DNA of 64,000 nt, taken from contig JACIXB010000015.1 of NCBI GenBank assembly GCA_014360685.1, positions 1-64,000 of the forward strand. Direction: 5' to 3'. Below are positions 17,975 through 25,531 of the stretch, in pieces. The notes below the pieces were generated by a model. That model saw only the letters and a program-made list of their open reading frames with translations, searched no databases and was not told the origin of the DNA. Made by a program: the position numbers and the translations under genes. This DNA comes from Actinomycetota bacterium. GTDB taxonomy: Bacteria; Actinomycetota; Geothermincolia; Geothermincolales; RBG-13-55-18. Numbering within the stretch: the first letter of the stretch is position 1; each line of letters begins with the position of its first letter.

Positions 17975-18560
17975 ATGCCTTCCATGTCAGGATCTTTAGG
18001 CGAAAGGGAACGAGCTACGGTGTATGATGCAGCGGGCCCGGAAGAGCGGGGAATAATCTTTCCTCCGGAGGAGGTCAGGCGCAACTCCTACATAAGTGGC
18101 ATGGAAAAGTGCCGTGAGATGTACAGGCGCTCCCTGGAGGATCCGGAGTCGTTCTGGGACGAGCATGCGGAAACCTCGATTGGTTCAAGAAGTGGGACAC
18201 ACTCCATATATGTGATCCCGCGGAATGCCGGTGCACCTTGTTTGCCGGGGGGAAATCAAACGTCTCTTACAACCGCCTCGACCGCCACCTCAAGGCGGGA
18301 AGGGGCGAAAGGAAGGCCTTCCTCTGTGGGAGCCCGATGAACCGGGTGAAGGGCGCGAGCTGACCTGCGGGGAGATGTACCAGGCGGTATGCCGACTGGC
18401 CAACGTGCCCAGGGAGCACGGGGTGAAAAGGGCGACCGGGTGTGCATCTACACCGAGGGTGCTGCGTTATTCTCCGGGAGAAACCGGCACACTGGACGAC
18501 CATTCGGTGATATACTCCCTTATCGAGGGCCATAGGAGGCTCGTGGTGAAACAGGACTGG
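17975..18560 (+). pseudogene. acs: Acetyl-CoA synthetase (AMP-forming) relic with internal deletion
   Basis: The frame from 17975 has the Acs N-terminus (FPPEEVRRNSYISGMEKC, then ESFWDEHAE). Restoring the frame after about 18177 gives LDWFKKWDTLHI and CRCTLFAGGKSNVSYN. Another shift near 18326 restores FLWEPDEPGEGRELTCGEMY, and a third near 18427 gives KGDRVCIYTE. Similarity then jumps to the extreme C-terminus of Acs (GETGTLDDHSVIYSLIEGH). The adenylation core, about 450 residues, is therefore missing. Acs activates acetate with ATP and CoA. The relic lies 38 bp before an acetate transporter gene, the usual acs-satP arrangement. The gene cannot make a working enzyme. Confidence 0.75.
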
Positions 18561-18597
18561 CAGCAAGGGATGAAGTTGAAGTCGAGGGAGGGAGGAA

Positions 18598-19245
18598 ATG
18601 CAGGCATTGCAGAAACTGGCGAATCCGGCGGTTTTGGGGCTTACGAGTTTCGGGCTCACCACCATCCTGCTCAACCTACACAATGCGGGCCTTTTCGGCC
18701 AGGACGTGGCCATACTGGCGATGGGCATTTTCCTGGGCGGCATAGCCCAGATCATCGCCGGTATAATGGAGTTCAAAAAAGGCAACACCTTCGCTACCAC
18801 GGCCTTCATCGCCTATGGCTCGTTCTGGTTGACCCTGGTGTTCATCATCATTTTCAAACCGGGGCTCTTGGCATGGCATGTAGGCGGCAAGGCCCTTCTG
18901 GCGCTGGAGCAGACCAACAGGGGTTTCGCCTGGTACCTTGCGCTCTGGGGGCTATTCACGCTGTTCATGACGGTCGGGACTTTCAGGGTTAACCGTGTAC
19001 TCCAGTTCACCTTCATATCCCTGACGGTGCTTTTTTGCCTCTTGGTCATCCATTTCGCCTGGTTCTCGGAGCCTGGCGACAGCGCTGCAGTGCTGAAGGT
19101 CGCGGGGATAATCGGGATCATCTGCGGAAGCTCGGCGATCTACCTGGCTCAGGCCGAGCTGTGGAACGAGATGTATGGCAAGACCATCCTGCCGATCTGG
19201 CCTGTTGGGGAGAGGGAAGCCTACAAGCGCCCCGAAGACCTCTGA
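18598..19245 (+). CDS. SatP/YaaH (GPR1/FUN34) acetate uptake transporter
   Basis: A 215-residue inner-membrane protein with six hydrophobic segments. The family signature near the N-terminus is present as NPAVLGL (usually NPAPLGL), and the GIMEFKKGNTFATTAF region matches the second signature. SatP-type channels take up acetate and succinate with protons. The ATG at 18598 follows GGGAGGGAGGAA. It is directly downstream of the acs relic and ended by a 10-bp stem hairpin, so the transporter has outlived its partner. Acetate could be activated by another enzyme encoded elsewhere. Confidence 0.9.
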   Translation: MQALQKLANPAVLGLTSFGLTTILLNLHNAGLFGQDVAILAMGIFLGGIAQIIAGIMEFKKGNTFATTAFIAYGSFWLTLVFIIIFKPGLLAWHVGGKALLALEQTNRGFAWYLALWGLFTLFMTVGTFRVNRVLQFTFISLTVLFCLLVIHFAWFSEPGDSAAVLKVAGIIGIICGSSAIYLAQAELWNEMYGKTILPIWPVGEREAYKRPEDL

Positions 19246-19272
19246 ACGGCTTTACTTGCGACATCTCGAAAG

Positions 19273-19305
19273 AGGGACCCCGTTCCCTGGCGGGGTCCCT
19301 TTCGC
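19273..19305 (+). terminator. Terminator hairpin after the acetate transporter
   Basis: A perfect 10-bp stem, AGGGACCCCG with CGGGGTCCCT, and an 8-nt loop are followed by a weak T tract (TTTCGCTT). It lies 28 bp beyond the stop codon. Confidence 0.65.
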
Positions 19306-19468
19306 TTACGGATGTCCCGGCGGAAGCGGGTTGCAAGCGCATGCTGATTACCGCCGTTCCGCCGATCGCGGAATCGATCGGGCCGGGGGACTAATAAGAA
19401 GGCGTTATTGGGCTCTCGCTATTTCCTATGTGTTACCCATAGAAAACAGCGGGGAACCACCCTTTCTC

Positions 19469-20602
19469 TCACGGGCTGTGCCGGTGCACGGAGGCCAGCA
19501 TGGCCTTGACGTTCTCCGGCTTGGCGTCCACGGGTATGGTGCACCCGGAACTCAGGATGAACCCACCGTCGGAGCCGATCTCGGTGATCAAACGGAGGCA
19601 GTACTCCTCCACCTCCTCGGGCTCGCCCAGCTTGAGCAGGGTGGCGGGAACGTCGCCCATGATGCACATGTGGTCCCCCAGCTGTTCCTTGGCGGCGAAG
19701 ATGTCCGAGGTCCCGTCCAGGTTGAGCACGCACTTTCCCCGGGGAAGCTCACGCAGGTAGGGGAAGAAGGCCGTCCAGTCGCTGTCGAAGTGCAGCACGG
19801 GGGTGATCCCCTTAGCCACCCAGAACTCGCACATCTCCTTCCACTCCGGGAGGGCGAATTCCTCGAATTGCCGGGGGCTGAGGAAGGAGGCGCTGGTGCG
19901 TGTGCCGCCCATGAAGACGCGCCTGATCCCGCTCATCCTCACCATCAGGGAGCCCTGCATCTTCATGGTGGGCATGAGGACCCGGCTGGCCGCCTTGACC
20001 TCTTCCGGACGGCGAAAAAGGTCCAGGATGAACTCTTGGAAGGAACGCATGAAAAGGGAGATGTACTCCAACGGGGTGAAGACGATGTTGAAGGCCACCA
20101 GCGACTCCACTCCCCTGGCTCGCCAGCCCTTCACCGAGCGCTTGACCCTGGCCATGTCCGCGGCGGCCCTCCCCAAGGCCCTCGCCAAGCCCAGGGGGCT
20201 TCCCAGGTCCGGGTTGCTCAGCTTCATCTTGTCCAGGATCCAGCGCAAAGGCCCTCGTTTCTCTATCTCCAGGTATTCCTCCGGTCCCATGACCGTTTTT
20301 TCCACGAATTGGAACTGCCCATCGGGGGGTTCGTCACCCACGCCGGGCATCACGGGAGGAGTGGGGAAGATGAGCTGCATGATGCGGCCCAGCCCGGCGT
20401 AGGAGAGGTGCAGGCCGTCGATGGGGCCCAGGTCGCGAAGGGTCTTTTCCAGGGCCTGGTCCGCCTTCCTCATGTCGAAGAGCATGTCGTGCTGGGAAAT
20501 CCCCCCATAACGCGCGGAGAAGAAGTCGATGATGGGGACCACCGGAACGCGGTCCGGCTTTCCCAGGCCTATGGCGGTCTCGATGCGCTCCCTGGAGTCC
20601 AT
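19469..20602 (-). CDS. Uroporphyrinogen-decarboxylase-family methyltransferase (MtaA/MtbA-like)
   Basis: A 377-residue TIM-barrel protein of the URO-D superfamily. It starts MDSRERIETAIGLGKPDRVPV, typical of the methylcobamide methyltransferase branch and unlike HemE. The segments PVLHFDSDW and KCVLNLDGTSD and the C-terminal ILSSGCTIPVDAKPENV match the branch that transfers methyl groups between corrinoid proteins and acceptors using a metal bound near the C-terminal Cys. The gene for a matching corrinoid protein lies 156 bp upstream on the same strand, so methyl-donor demethylation is the likely job. The donor is unknown. The ATG at 20602 follows GGAAGGA and is preferred over an in-frame codon at 20668. 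Confidence 0.85.
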   Translation of the reverse strand: MDSRERIETAIGLGKPDRVPVVPIIDFFSARYGGISQHDMLFDMRKADQALEKTLRDLGPIDGLHLSYAGLGRIMQLIFPTPPVMPGVGDEPPDGQFQFVEKTVMGPEEYLEIEKRGPLRWILDKMKLSNPDLGSPLGLARALGRAAADMARVKRSVKGWRARGVESLVAFNIVFTPLEYISLFMRSFQEFILDLFRRPEEVKAASRVLMPTMKMQGSLMVRMSGIRRVFMGGTRTSASFLSPRQFEEFALPEWKEMCEFWVAKGITPVLHFDSDWTAFFPYLRELPRGKCVLNLDGTSDIFAAKEQLGDHMCIMGDVPATLLKLGEPEEVEEYCLRLITEIGSDGGFILSSGCTIPVDAKPENVKAMLASVHRHSP

Positions 20603-20758
20603 GATTCGTCCTTCCCCCCTCTCCTGGAGATACCTTACTTGCGACCCCTCACATACTCTTGGTCCCACCCGCCGGTGTCACCCAATTTTTCCCAGCCATT
20701 AACTGTTAGGCGGGCAAGCCATCCGCGGCAGGTCCATCATCCAATCGGGCATCGACCA

Positions 20759-21385
20759 TCATCCGCCGAGGAAGGCATTAGCCAGCTTGACGCCCTGGGC
20801 GGCGTCCTTCCCGAAAGCGTCGGCCCCCACGTACTCGAGGACCTTCTCGTCAACCGGACCCCCGCCGATGATGACCTTCACCCGCTCGCGCAGGCCGGCC
20901 TCGGCAACCGCCCGCACCGTGTCCCTCATGGAGTCGAAGGCCAGGGTGAGCAAGCCCGAGAGGGCCAGCAGGTGGGCGCCGGTCTCCCTCAATTTCTCCA
21001 CGAATAATCCCGGCGGCACGTCCACCCCCAGGTCGTGAACGCGGAAGCCGTCGCAGCGCATGAGGGTGGCCACCAGGTTCTTGCCGATGTCGTGTATATC
21101 TCCCTTCACCGTGCCGATGACCACGCTCCCCTTAGCCTCACCGGAAGCCCCCGCCAGGCGGGGCTCCACCAGGGCCATGGCCTCTTTGAAGATCTCCGCG
21201 GACATGATCAGCTCGGAGAGGTAGTACTCTTTCCTCTCGAAGCGCCTGCCCACCTCCTCCATGCCCTCCCTCAATCTCTCCACCAGGGCCAGCGGGTCCT
21301 CCCCCCTCTCCAGGGCGCTTCCAACCGTTTCCAGGACCTCCTTCTCCTTGAGCTCAGCCAGCAACGAGGCCAATTCTCCATCCAT
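20759..21385 (-). CDS. Corrinoid-binding methyl-carrier protein (MtbC/MtaC-like)
   Basis: A 208-residue protein with an N-terminal helical B12-cap domain (about 1-80) and a C-terminal Rossmann cobalamin-binding domain. The base-off His ligand motif DIHDIGKN is present with His98, and SGLLTLAFDSM and IIGGGPVDEKVLEYVGADA follow as expected. Such proteins carry a methyl group on cobalt between two methyltransferases. The URO-D-type partner is encoded next to it, but the substrate-specific methyltransferase that would load the corrinoid is not in the window, unless one of the flanking genes plays that part. The gene looks intact. Confidence 0.92.
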   Translation of the reverse strand: MDGELASLLAELKEKEVLETVGSALERGEDPLALVERLREGMEEVGRRFERKEYYLSELIMSAEIFKEAMALVEPRLAGASGEAKGSVVIGTVKGDIHDIGKNLVATLMRCDGFRVHDLGVDVPPGLFVEKLRETGAHLLALSGLLTLAFDSMRDTVRAVAEAGLRERVKVIIGGGPVDEKVLEYVGADAFGKDAAQGVKLANAFLGG

Positions 21386-21620
21386 TTCTCACCTACCTCC
21401 CGATGCCGTAACCAGGGAACGATTCCCGACTTGTGGGCGCCACAGCGGCACCCGGATTACCTGCCCCGCGCCTCCCTATACCGGTACCACGGGACCAATC
21501 CCCGCCCCGCCTCGAGGGCGGCGGATCCCCGCACAAGAACCGTTGGAGTCCCGGGATCTCCTGCCCACCGCCAAACTTTTGCGCACGGGGGGCGCATCCC
21601 AGTACCGTGAACCCGCCGCC

Positions 21621-23225
21621 TTAACCTCTGCCGCCGCCCTCCGCTCCCTCCCGGTCGGCGCAGTAGAAACTCCCGTCCGCCGCGCCGTCGGGGTCGAGCA
21701 TCTCCTTGATCCTCCTCTGCCAGGAGGGATAATCCCAGGTATGGGGCCCGAATACGCGATCTCTCTCCGAGGCCTCCAGCATGAAGGCCCCCAAGCCCAC
21801 GCCGAAATTCCTGTCCCGCATGGCCTCCGCCGCCTCCAGGGCGTATTCCGCTACGCCGCTCCGGTGGCGCGGATCCCGGTGGTCGAAGAGGATGAGCTCC
21901 TCCTGGTGCCCGTAATGGCCGCTGCCCTCGTAGACCCCTCCCCAGGCGTTGTCCGCCAGGTCGTCGAAGAGCTTGTCCTGCTCTATGTAGCGCCTCTTGA
22001 GCTCGGCCCCCACGCGGGACTGGTTGACGCAGTTGTCGAAGGCGGCGCAGGTCCCGAAGGAGGTGCCCATCATGCCTCCCATGCGGAAGGACAGGGGCGG
22101 AAGGGCGCCCCGGACCATGCCCCACCACACGGCTCCCCCTAGACCGGGGGCGCCCGCCAGGTCGACGAGGGCCCCCCGACATTCCTCGACCAGCTCCGCC
22201 AGCACCCTCTCCTGGTACTCCAGCTCACCCGGCGAGGCGGCGGCGATCATGAACTGGAACATGTGCTCGGCCGCGTTCAGGGCCGCCTTCAGGTTGTCCC
22301 TTCCGGCCAGCTTCTTGAGCAGGCGGGGCATGAAGATGGAGAGGATGAGCCCTATGGAGTTCTTGCAGATCATGAACCCTATCTCCGCGTCGGCCACTCG
22401 GTATGCGAAGTCGGCGTAATCCTCGAAGGAGGGGAAGACGCACATGTATATCCTGAAGTTTTCGGGCACCACGGCCCGCAGGTCATCCATGGTGCCCTCC
22501 ACCCGGGGCCGCGGCTCGCCGTGCCAGGGATAGAGCTTCACCGCCGCCTTGGTAAAAACTCCCAGTCCGCTGCGGGCCCCGAAGAGGCCGCGCATGACGC
22601 CCCGCAGGGAGGGGCCCGGCCCGTCCCCGCAGAACCAGCCGCACCCGCTCCCCGCGCTTCCCAGCCGGATTATCTCCCCGTCCGGAAGCACCCATTCCAC
22701 GGCCAGCACGTTGCGGCAGTTGTACCCGGTGCTCAACCCCGTCCATCCCGTCCCGTCCATGGAGGTACAGCTGGCCAAGGGGGAGGTCCCGCAGCCTGCC
22801 CCGATGACGTGCAGGTTGAGCCCCCTCTTCAGCGCCTCCGCCTGCAGCTGGGCGCATATGACGTAGGGCTCCACCAGGGCGATCATGTTCTTCTCGTCCA
22901 GGTCCAGGATGCGGTCCATGCGCCGCAGGTCTATCTGGACAACGCCGTCGCCTCCGGGGCCGCCGTGGGCCCCCCACCCGGTGGAGAAGGCCTTGAATTT
23001 CAGCTTGAGGTCGCGGCAGGCTTGTATCACCGCCCGCACCTCCTCCGCCGTGGAGGGAAGCACCACCGCCACCGGGCGGTGGATCCAGGGGGCCGATTCC
23101 CCCAGGTTTCCGAAGCTCTGGAAGGCGTAACCGTCAAGGACGGCGGGGTCCATGGACACGTAATCCGGGCCCACCGTCTCCTCCAACCTTCGCAGGATAT
23201 CCCCGGTCCGCATCGCTTCCACCAC
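21621..23225 (-). CDS. FAD-binding (PCMH/VAO-type) oxidoreductase, paralogue 1
   Basis: A 534-residue flavoenzyme. Residues about 30-230 form the FAD-binding type 4 domain (RPVAVVLPSTAEEVRAVIQA, then FSTGWGAHGG and IGAGCGTSPLAS). The long C-terminal half is the substrate domain. It is a clear paralogue of the protein encoded at 25532-27169, sharing LRRMDRIL and CGDGPGPSLRGVMRG. VAO-type enzymes oxidise alcohols, phenolic compounds or hydroxy acids, and the catalytic specificity cannot be deduced. Its place upstream of the corrinoid and URO-D genes on the same strand suggests a shared pathway for methoxylated or aromatic substrates (inference). The start may be GTG 23225 or ATG 23213, both behind a GAGGGGGTGG tract. 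Confidence 0.8.
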   Translation of the reverse strand: MVEAMRTGDILRRLEETVGPDYVSMDPAVLDGYAFQSFGNLGESAPWIHRPVAVVLPSTAEEVRAVIQACRDLKLKFKAFSTGWGAHGGPGGDGVVQIDLRRMDRILDLDEKNMIALVEPYVICAQLQAEALKRGLNLHVIGAGCGTSPLASCTSMDGTGWTGLSTGYNCRNVLAVEWVLPDGEIIRLGSAGSGCGWFCGDGPGPSLRGVMRGLFGARSGLGVFTKAAVKLYPWHGEPRPRVEGTMDDLRAVVPENFRIYMCVFPSFEDYADFAYRVADAEIGFMICKNSIGLILSIFMPRLLKKLAGRDNLKAALNAAEHMFQFMIAAASPGELEYQERVLAELVEECRGALVDLAGAPGLGGAVWWGMVRGALPPLSFRMGGMMGTSFGTCAAFDNCVNQSRVGAELKRRYIEQDKLFDDLADNAWGGVYEGSGHYGHQEELILFDHRDPRHRSGVAEYALEAAEAMRDRNFGVGLGAFMLEASERDRVFGPHTWDYPSWQRRIKEMLDPDGAADGSFYCADREGAEGGGRG

Positions 23226-23755
23226 CCCCTCATCCCGGCCCGCGGAGGAAAAACCGGATTCATCCCGATGATGGCCGCAGCCGGAAACGTTCCTTCCCCT
23301 TTATGAAATCCTCCATCCCGGAAATTTCTTCAAGCGGGCCAGGGAGCCGGCATGCTTAGGAGCCCGCGTACTTATTATATATGCTTCCAGAACATGCTCC
23401 CGGTTATTCTCCATGGCTAACACATGGCACGGGTGACGGCAAGCCATGGAAATCCGGTCTTTCTGCGGTCAGGTACCGTCCGGACATCGACCCTGCCGGC
23501 CTGGAGCCGAAGGAGGCCGTCGAAGTCCAGCCTCCATGTGACCAGGTTCCCACAGCTACTTCACCAATTCTGAAAGGGAGTCGCCGGAGCGGAACGGTTG
23601 GCAGACCAGGCGTTCTCGAGTGGAGGATGGCGGGGCCTCCGGCCCTATCTCCATCCCGCCTTCAAGGGGTTATGGTTTTCCCGGCCGGGATCATCCACGG
23701 CGTTTTACGTATAGCCTTGATTCTTTATAACTGACCAACGGATGACTCTCCACGT
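23226..23755. other. 530-bp intergenic stretch
   Basis: No gene is supported. A minus-strand TATAAT near 23370-23375 in an AT-rich patch may be the -10 of the flavoenzyme gene downstream, but no good -35 is seen. Confidence 0.35.
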
Positions 23756-24202
23756 TCATTTACTCCCGCCCCGGAAGCGGTGGCGGTGCCGGCCTTGGAG
23801 CGAAGTGCGGCGGGTCATGATTCCGGCCCTCTTCCTTGATATCCTCGACCTCCGCACGCCTACAACGGTGCGCGCCAGGCCCATCGCCACCTCCAGGGCT
23901 GCCGGGGTGAGGGCCGCCAGCAAGCGGGGCAACTTCCTCCCGGAGACCACCCGGGCATCGTTTTCCCTGGAGACTCCCGTTTGAACGGCCTTCTTTGCCG
24001 GCGTGCTGGGAGAGAAGACGGCCACCGCGGTTTCCTCTTCGTAGATGGCTCCCTGGGGGCAAGCCGTGAAGCAGGAACCGCACTGGTCACAAATGGACTG
24101 GTCTATGGCCGCCACGCCCCCTTCGATCCTTATGGCCCCGCGGGGGCAGGCATCCTCGCAAATGCCGCATCCGCTGCAATCACCTTGATCCACAAAGTAC
24201 AT
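23756..24202 (-). CDS. Ferredoxin with two [4Fe-4S] clusters and a long basic C-terminal tail
   Basis: A 148-residue protein. The first 60 residues hold two motifs, CSGCGICEDACP and CDQCGSCFTACP, of the bacterial 2[4Fe-4S] ferredoxin type. The remaining ~85 residues are not conserved ferredoxin: they contain a hydrophobic or amphipathic helix (LLAALTPAALEVAMGLARTV) and a very basic end that could sit at the membrane or bind a partner. The start at 24202 is chosen for the AGGAGG ribosome binding site five bases upstream. The longer upstream frame crosses the promoter. The electron partner is unknown; the flavoenzymes on either side are candidates. Confidence 0.85.
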   Translation of the reverse strand: MYFVDQGDCSGCGICEDACPRGAIRIEGGVAAIDQSICDQCGSCFTACPQGAIYEEETAVAVFSPSTPAKKAVQTGVSRENDARVVSGRKLPRLLAALTPAALEVAMGLARTVVGVRRSRISRKRAGIMTRRTSLQGRHRHRFRGGSK

Positions 24203-24236
24203 CGGTTCCTCCTCTATTATGGGCATATGCATTTTT

Positions 24237-24266
24237 ATAGTAACATATCCCCGTTTCACCGCACAA
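24237..24266 (-). promoter_or_regulatory. Promoter of the ferredoxin gene
   Basis: On the minus strand TTGTGC (24261-24266) and TACTAT (24237-24242) are 18 bp apart in an AT-rich stretch, giving a leader of about 30 nt before the ribosome binding site. Confidence 0.5.
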
Positions 24267-24341
24267 GAAATCCGGAAACCCGGAATCTGGATGGTGCCGT
24301 CAGTCGAGCTCGTCAGGAAAGGTACGATTTTGTCCCCGTGC

Positions 24342-24445
24342 AGAAGGCCATTCCCCGCCCACGGAAAAGAGGTGGTGGAGCGGATTATGCGCTTTCCTCC
24401 ATGACCGCCAACCATTTAGAAGGCCATTTCCCGCCCACGGAAAAG
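24342..24445. repeat. 28-bp direct repeat
   Basis: Copies at 24342-24369 and 24418-24445 differ at one base (AGAAGGCCATT and following). They lie between the ferredoxin promoter and an MFS gene stub, a place where homologous deletion may have occurred. Confidence 0.7.
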
Positions 24446-24509
24446 GGCCCTGGCAATAGGACCATGGAAGGCCCGCTTTTGCTGGCAGCCTGGATCGGGG
24501 ATAAGCTTC

Positions 24510-24674
24510 TCATGAGAACCGGTGTGCGGTCTTCAAGCACGATTCGATGGGGGCGAAGCTCGGCCACAGCACGGCCTGGGCCACCAGTATGAAGCCGTAG
24601 ATCAGGAGCACCACCCACCGGTAGGCGTACTGGCGGTACTCCCCCGCCTCCCCGATGACCTTATCCTCGTCCAT
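24510..24674 (-). pseudogene. N-terminal stub of an MFS transporter
   Basis: The 54-residue frame starts MDEDKVIGEAG and continues YRWVVLLIYGFILVAQAVLW, the typical first helix of an MFS carrier, through SFAPIE. It then loses similarity and stops. A GGGGGAG ribosome binding site precedes the ATG at 24674. The rest of the transporter (normally ~400 residues) is absent, so this is a truncation. The 28-bp direct repeat lies just beyond the break. Confidence 0.6.
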
Positions 24675-24844
24675 CCGCGCTCCCCCTTCCTCGGACAGGC
24701 CTTTGCGCCCGGGGCGTAAACGGCTATGGCTCATCTAAGAACGTGAAGCCGGGGAATAGGTCCTGTCTTTCCGCGGCGGCCTGGCCTAAAACCCGGAAGA
24801 AGCCGCACTTATTCTATTACCATTACCTGGAAAACAAGATCAGG

Positions 24845-25521
24845 TCACGACAGCCTGACCCTTATCACGCCGGGGGCGGGCGACTCCCACTCCCAGGAAG
24901 GTTTTTCCCCGCCGCAGGCGGCGGCCACCATCCCCGCCAGCATGGCGCCGTGGAAACCGTTGCGTATGTCCACCCCTTCCCTCAGGTCTTCGGCGGAGGG
25001 CCGCGTTTTGTCCGGCACCCCCATGCCCCTTATCTTGAGGAAGGACAGATCCTCGAAGACACCGGGGTGTTCCTCCCTCCGGCGCCGGAAGAATCTCCAG
25101 GTCGCCTCTGCGACAAGATGAGGTATCTCCTCTCCCAGCTCGACCTCCAGCTCCCTCAGCACGGCGTCCAGGGCCCGCGTCCCTTGGACGAAGAACCACT
25201 CGCCGGTCCTCTGGTCCACGATCTTCCCGTTTTTCTCGTCCCACCGGAAATGGGCCAGCTCCGAAGGCGACCCGCAGCGGGGACAGCGCTGGAAATCCGC
25301 CTGGGCTTTCACGACGGGCGCCTCCTTGAGCTCCAGGCGCTCGCTCACATGCGCGCTTTCGGAAGCCTCGATGCGCAGGAACATCTCCGAGGAGAGGAAG
25401 GCGTAGGAAAGCTCGGCCCGGCGGCCCTCGAAGGTCTCGAAAGCCCCCAGGGCGTCCCCGGCGAAAAGGGCGTGATAATAAACGGGGCTTATCTTCCTTT
25501 ATCGTCCCGCGGGGGAGCCAT
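24845..25521 (-). CDS. Hypothetical protein, possible 5' frameshift
   Basis: The open frame from ATG 25384 codes for 179 residues. The same frame continues upstream without a stop to about 25488 as plausible protein (SPVYYHALFAGDALGAFETF), but lacks a start there. A good ATG at 25521, behind AAGGAG overlapping the stop of the upstream flavoenzyme, opens MAPPRDDKGR in another frame. One base change near 25490 would join them, so the gene is probably frameshifted or the base call is wrong. A CPRCGS motif (single CxxC) and the WEWESPAPGVIRVRL end are visible. I do not recognise the family. Position right after the flavoenzyme suggests a coupled accessory protein. Confidence 0.5.
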
Positions 25522-25531
25522 CCTGAAGGCG

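Noticed and set aside
18225-18992. Long plus-strand frame overlapping satP
   Set aside because: It combines part of the acs relic with a shadow of the satP gene. The satP frame has membrane helices and a strong ribosome binding site.
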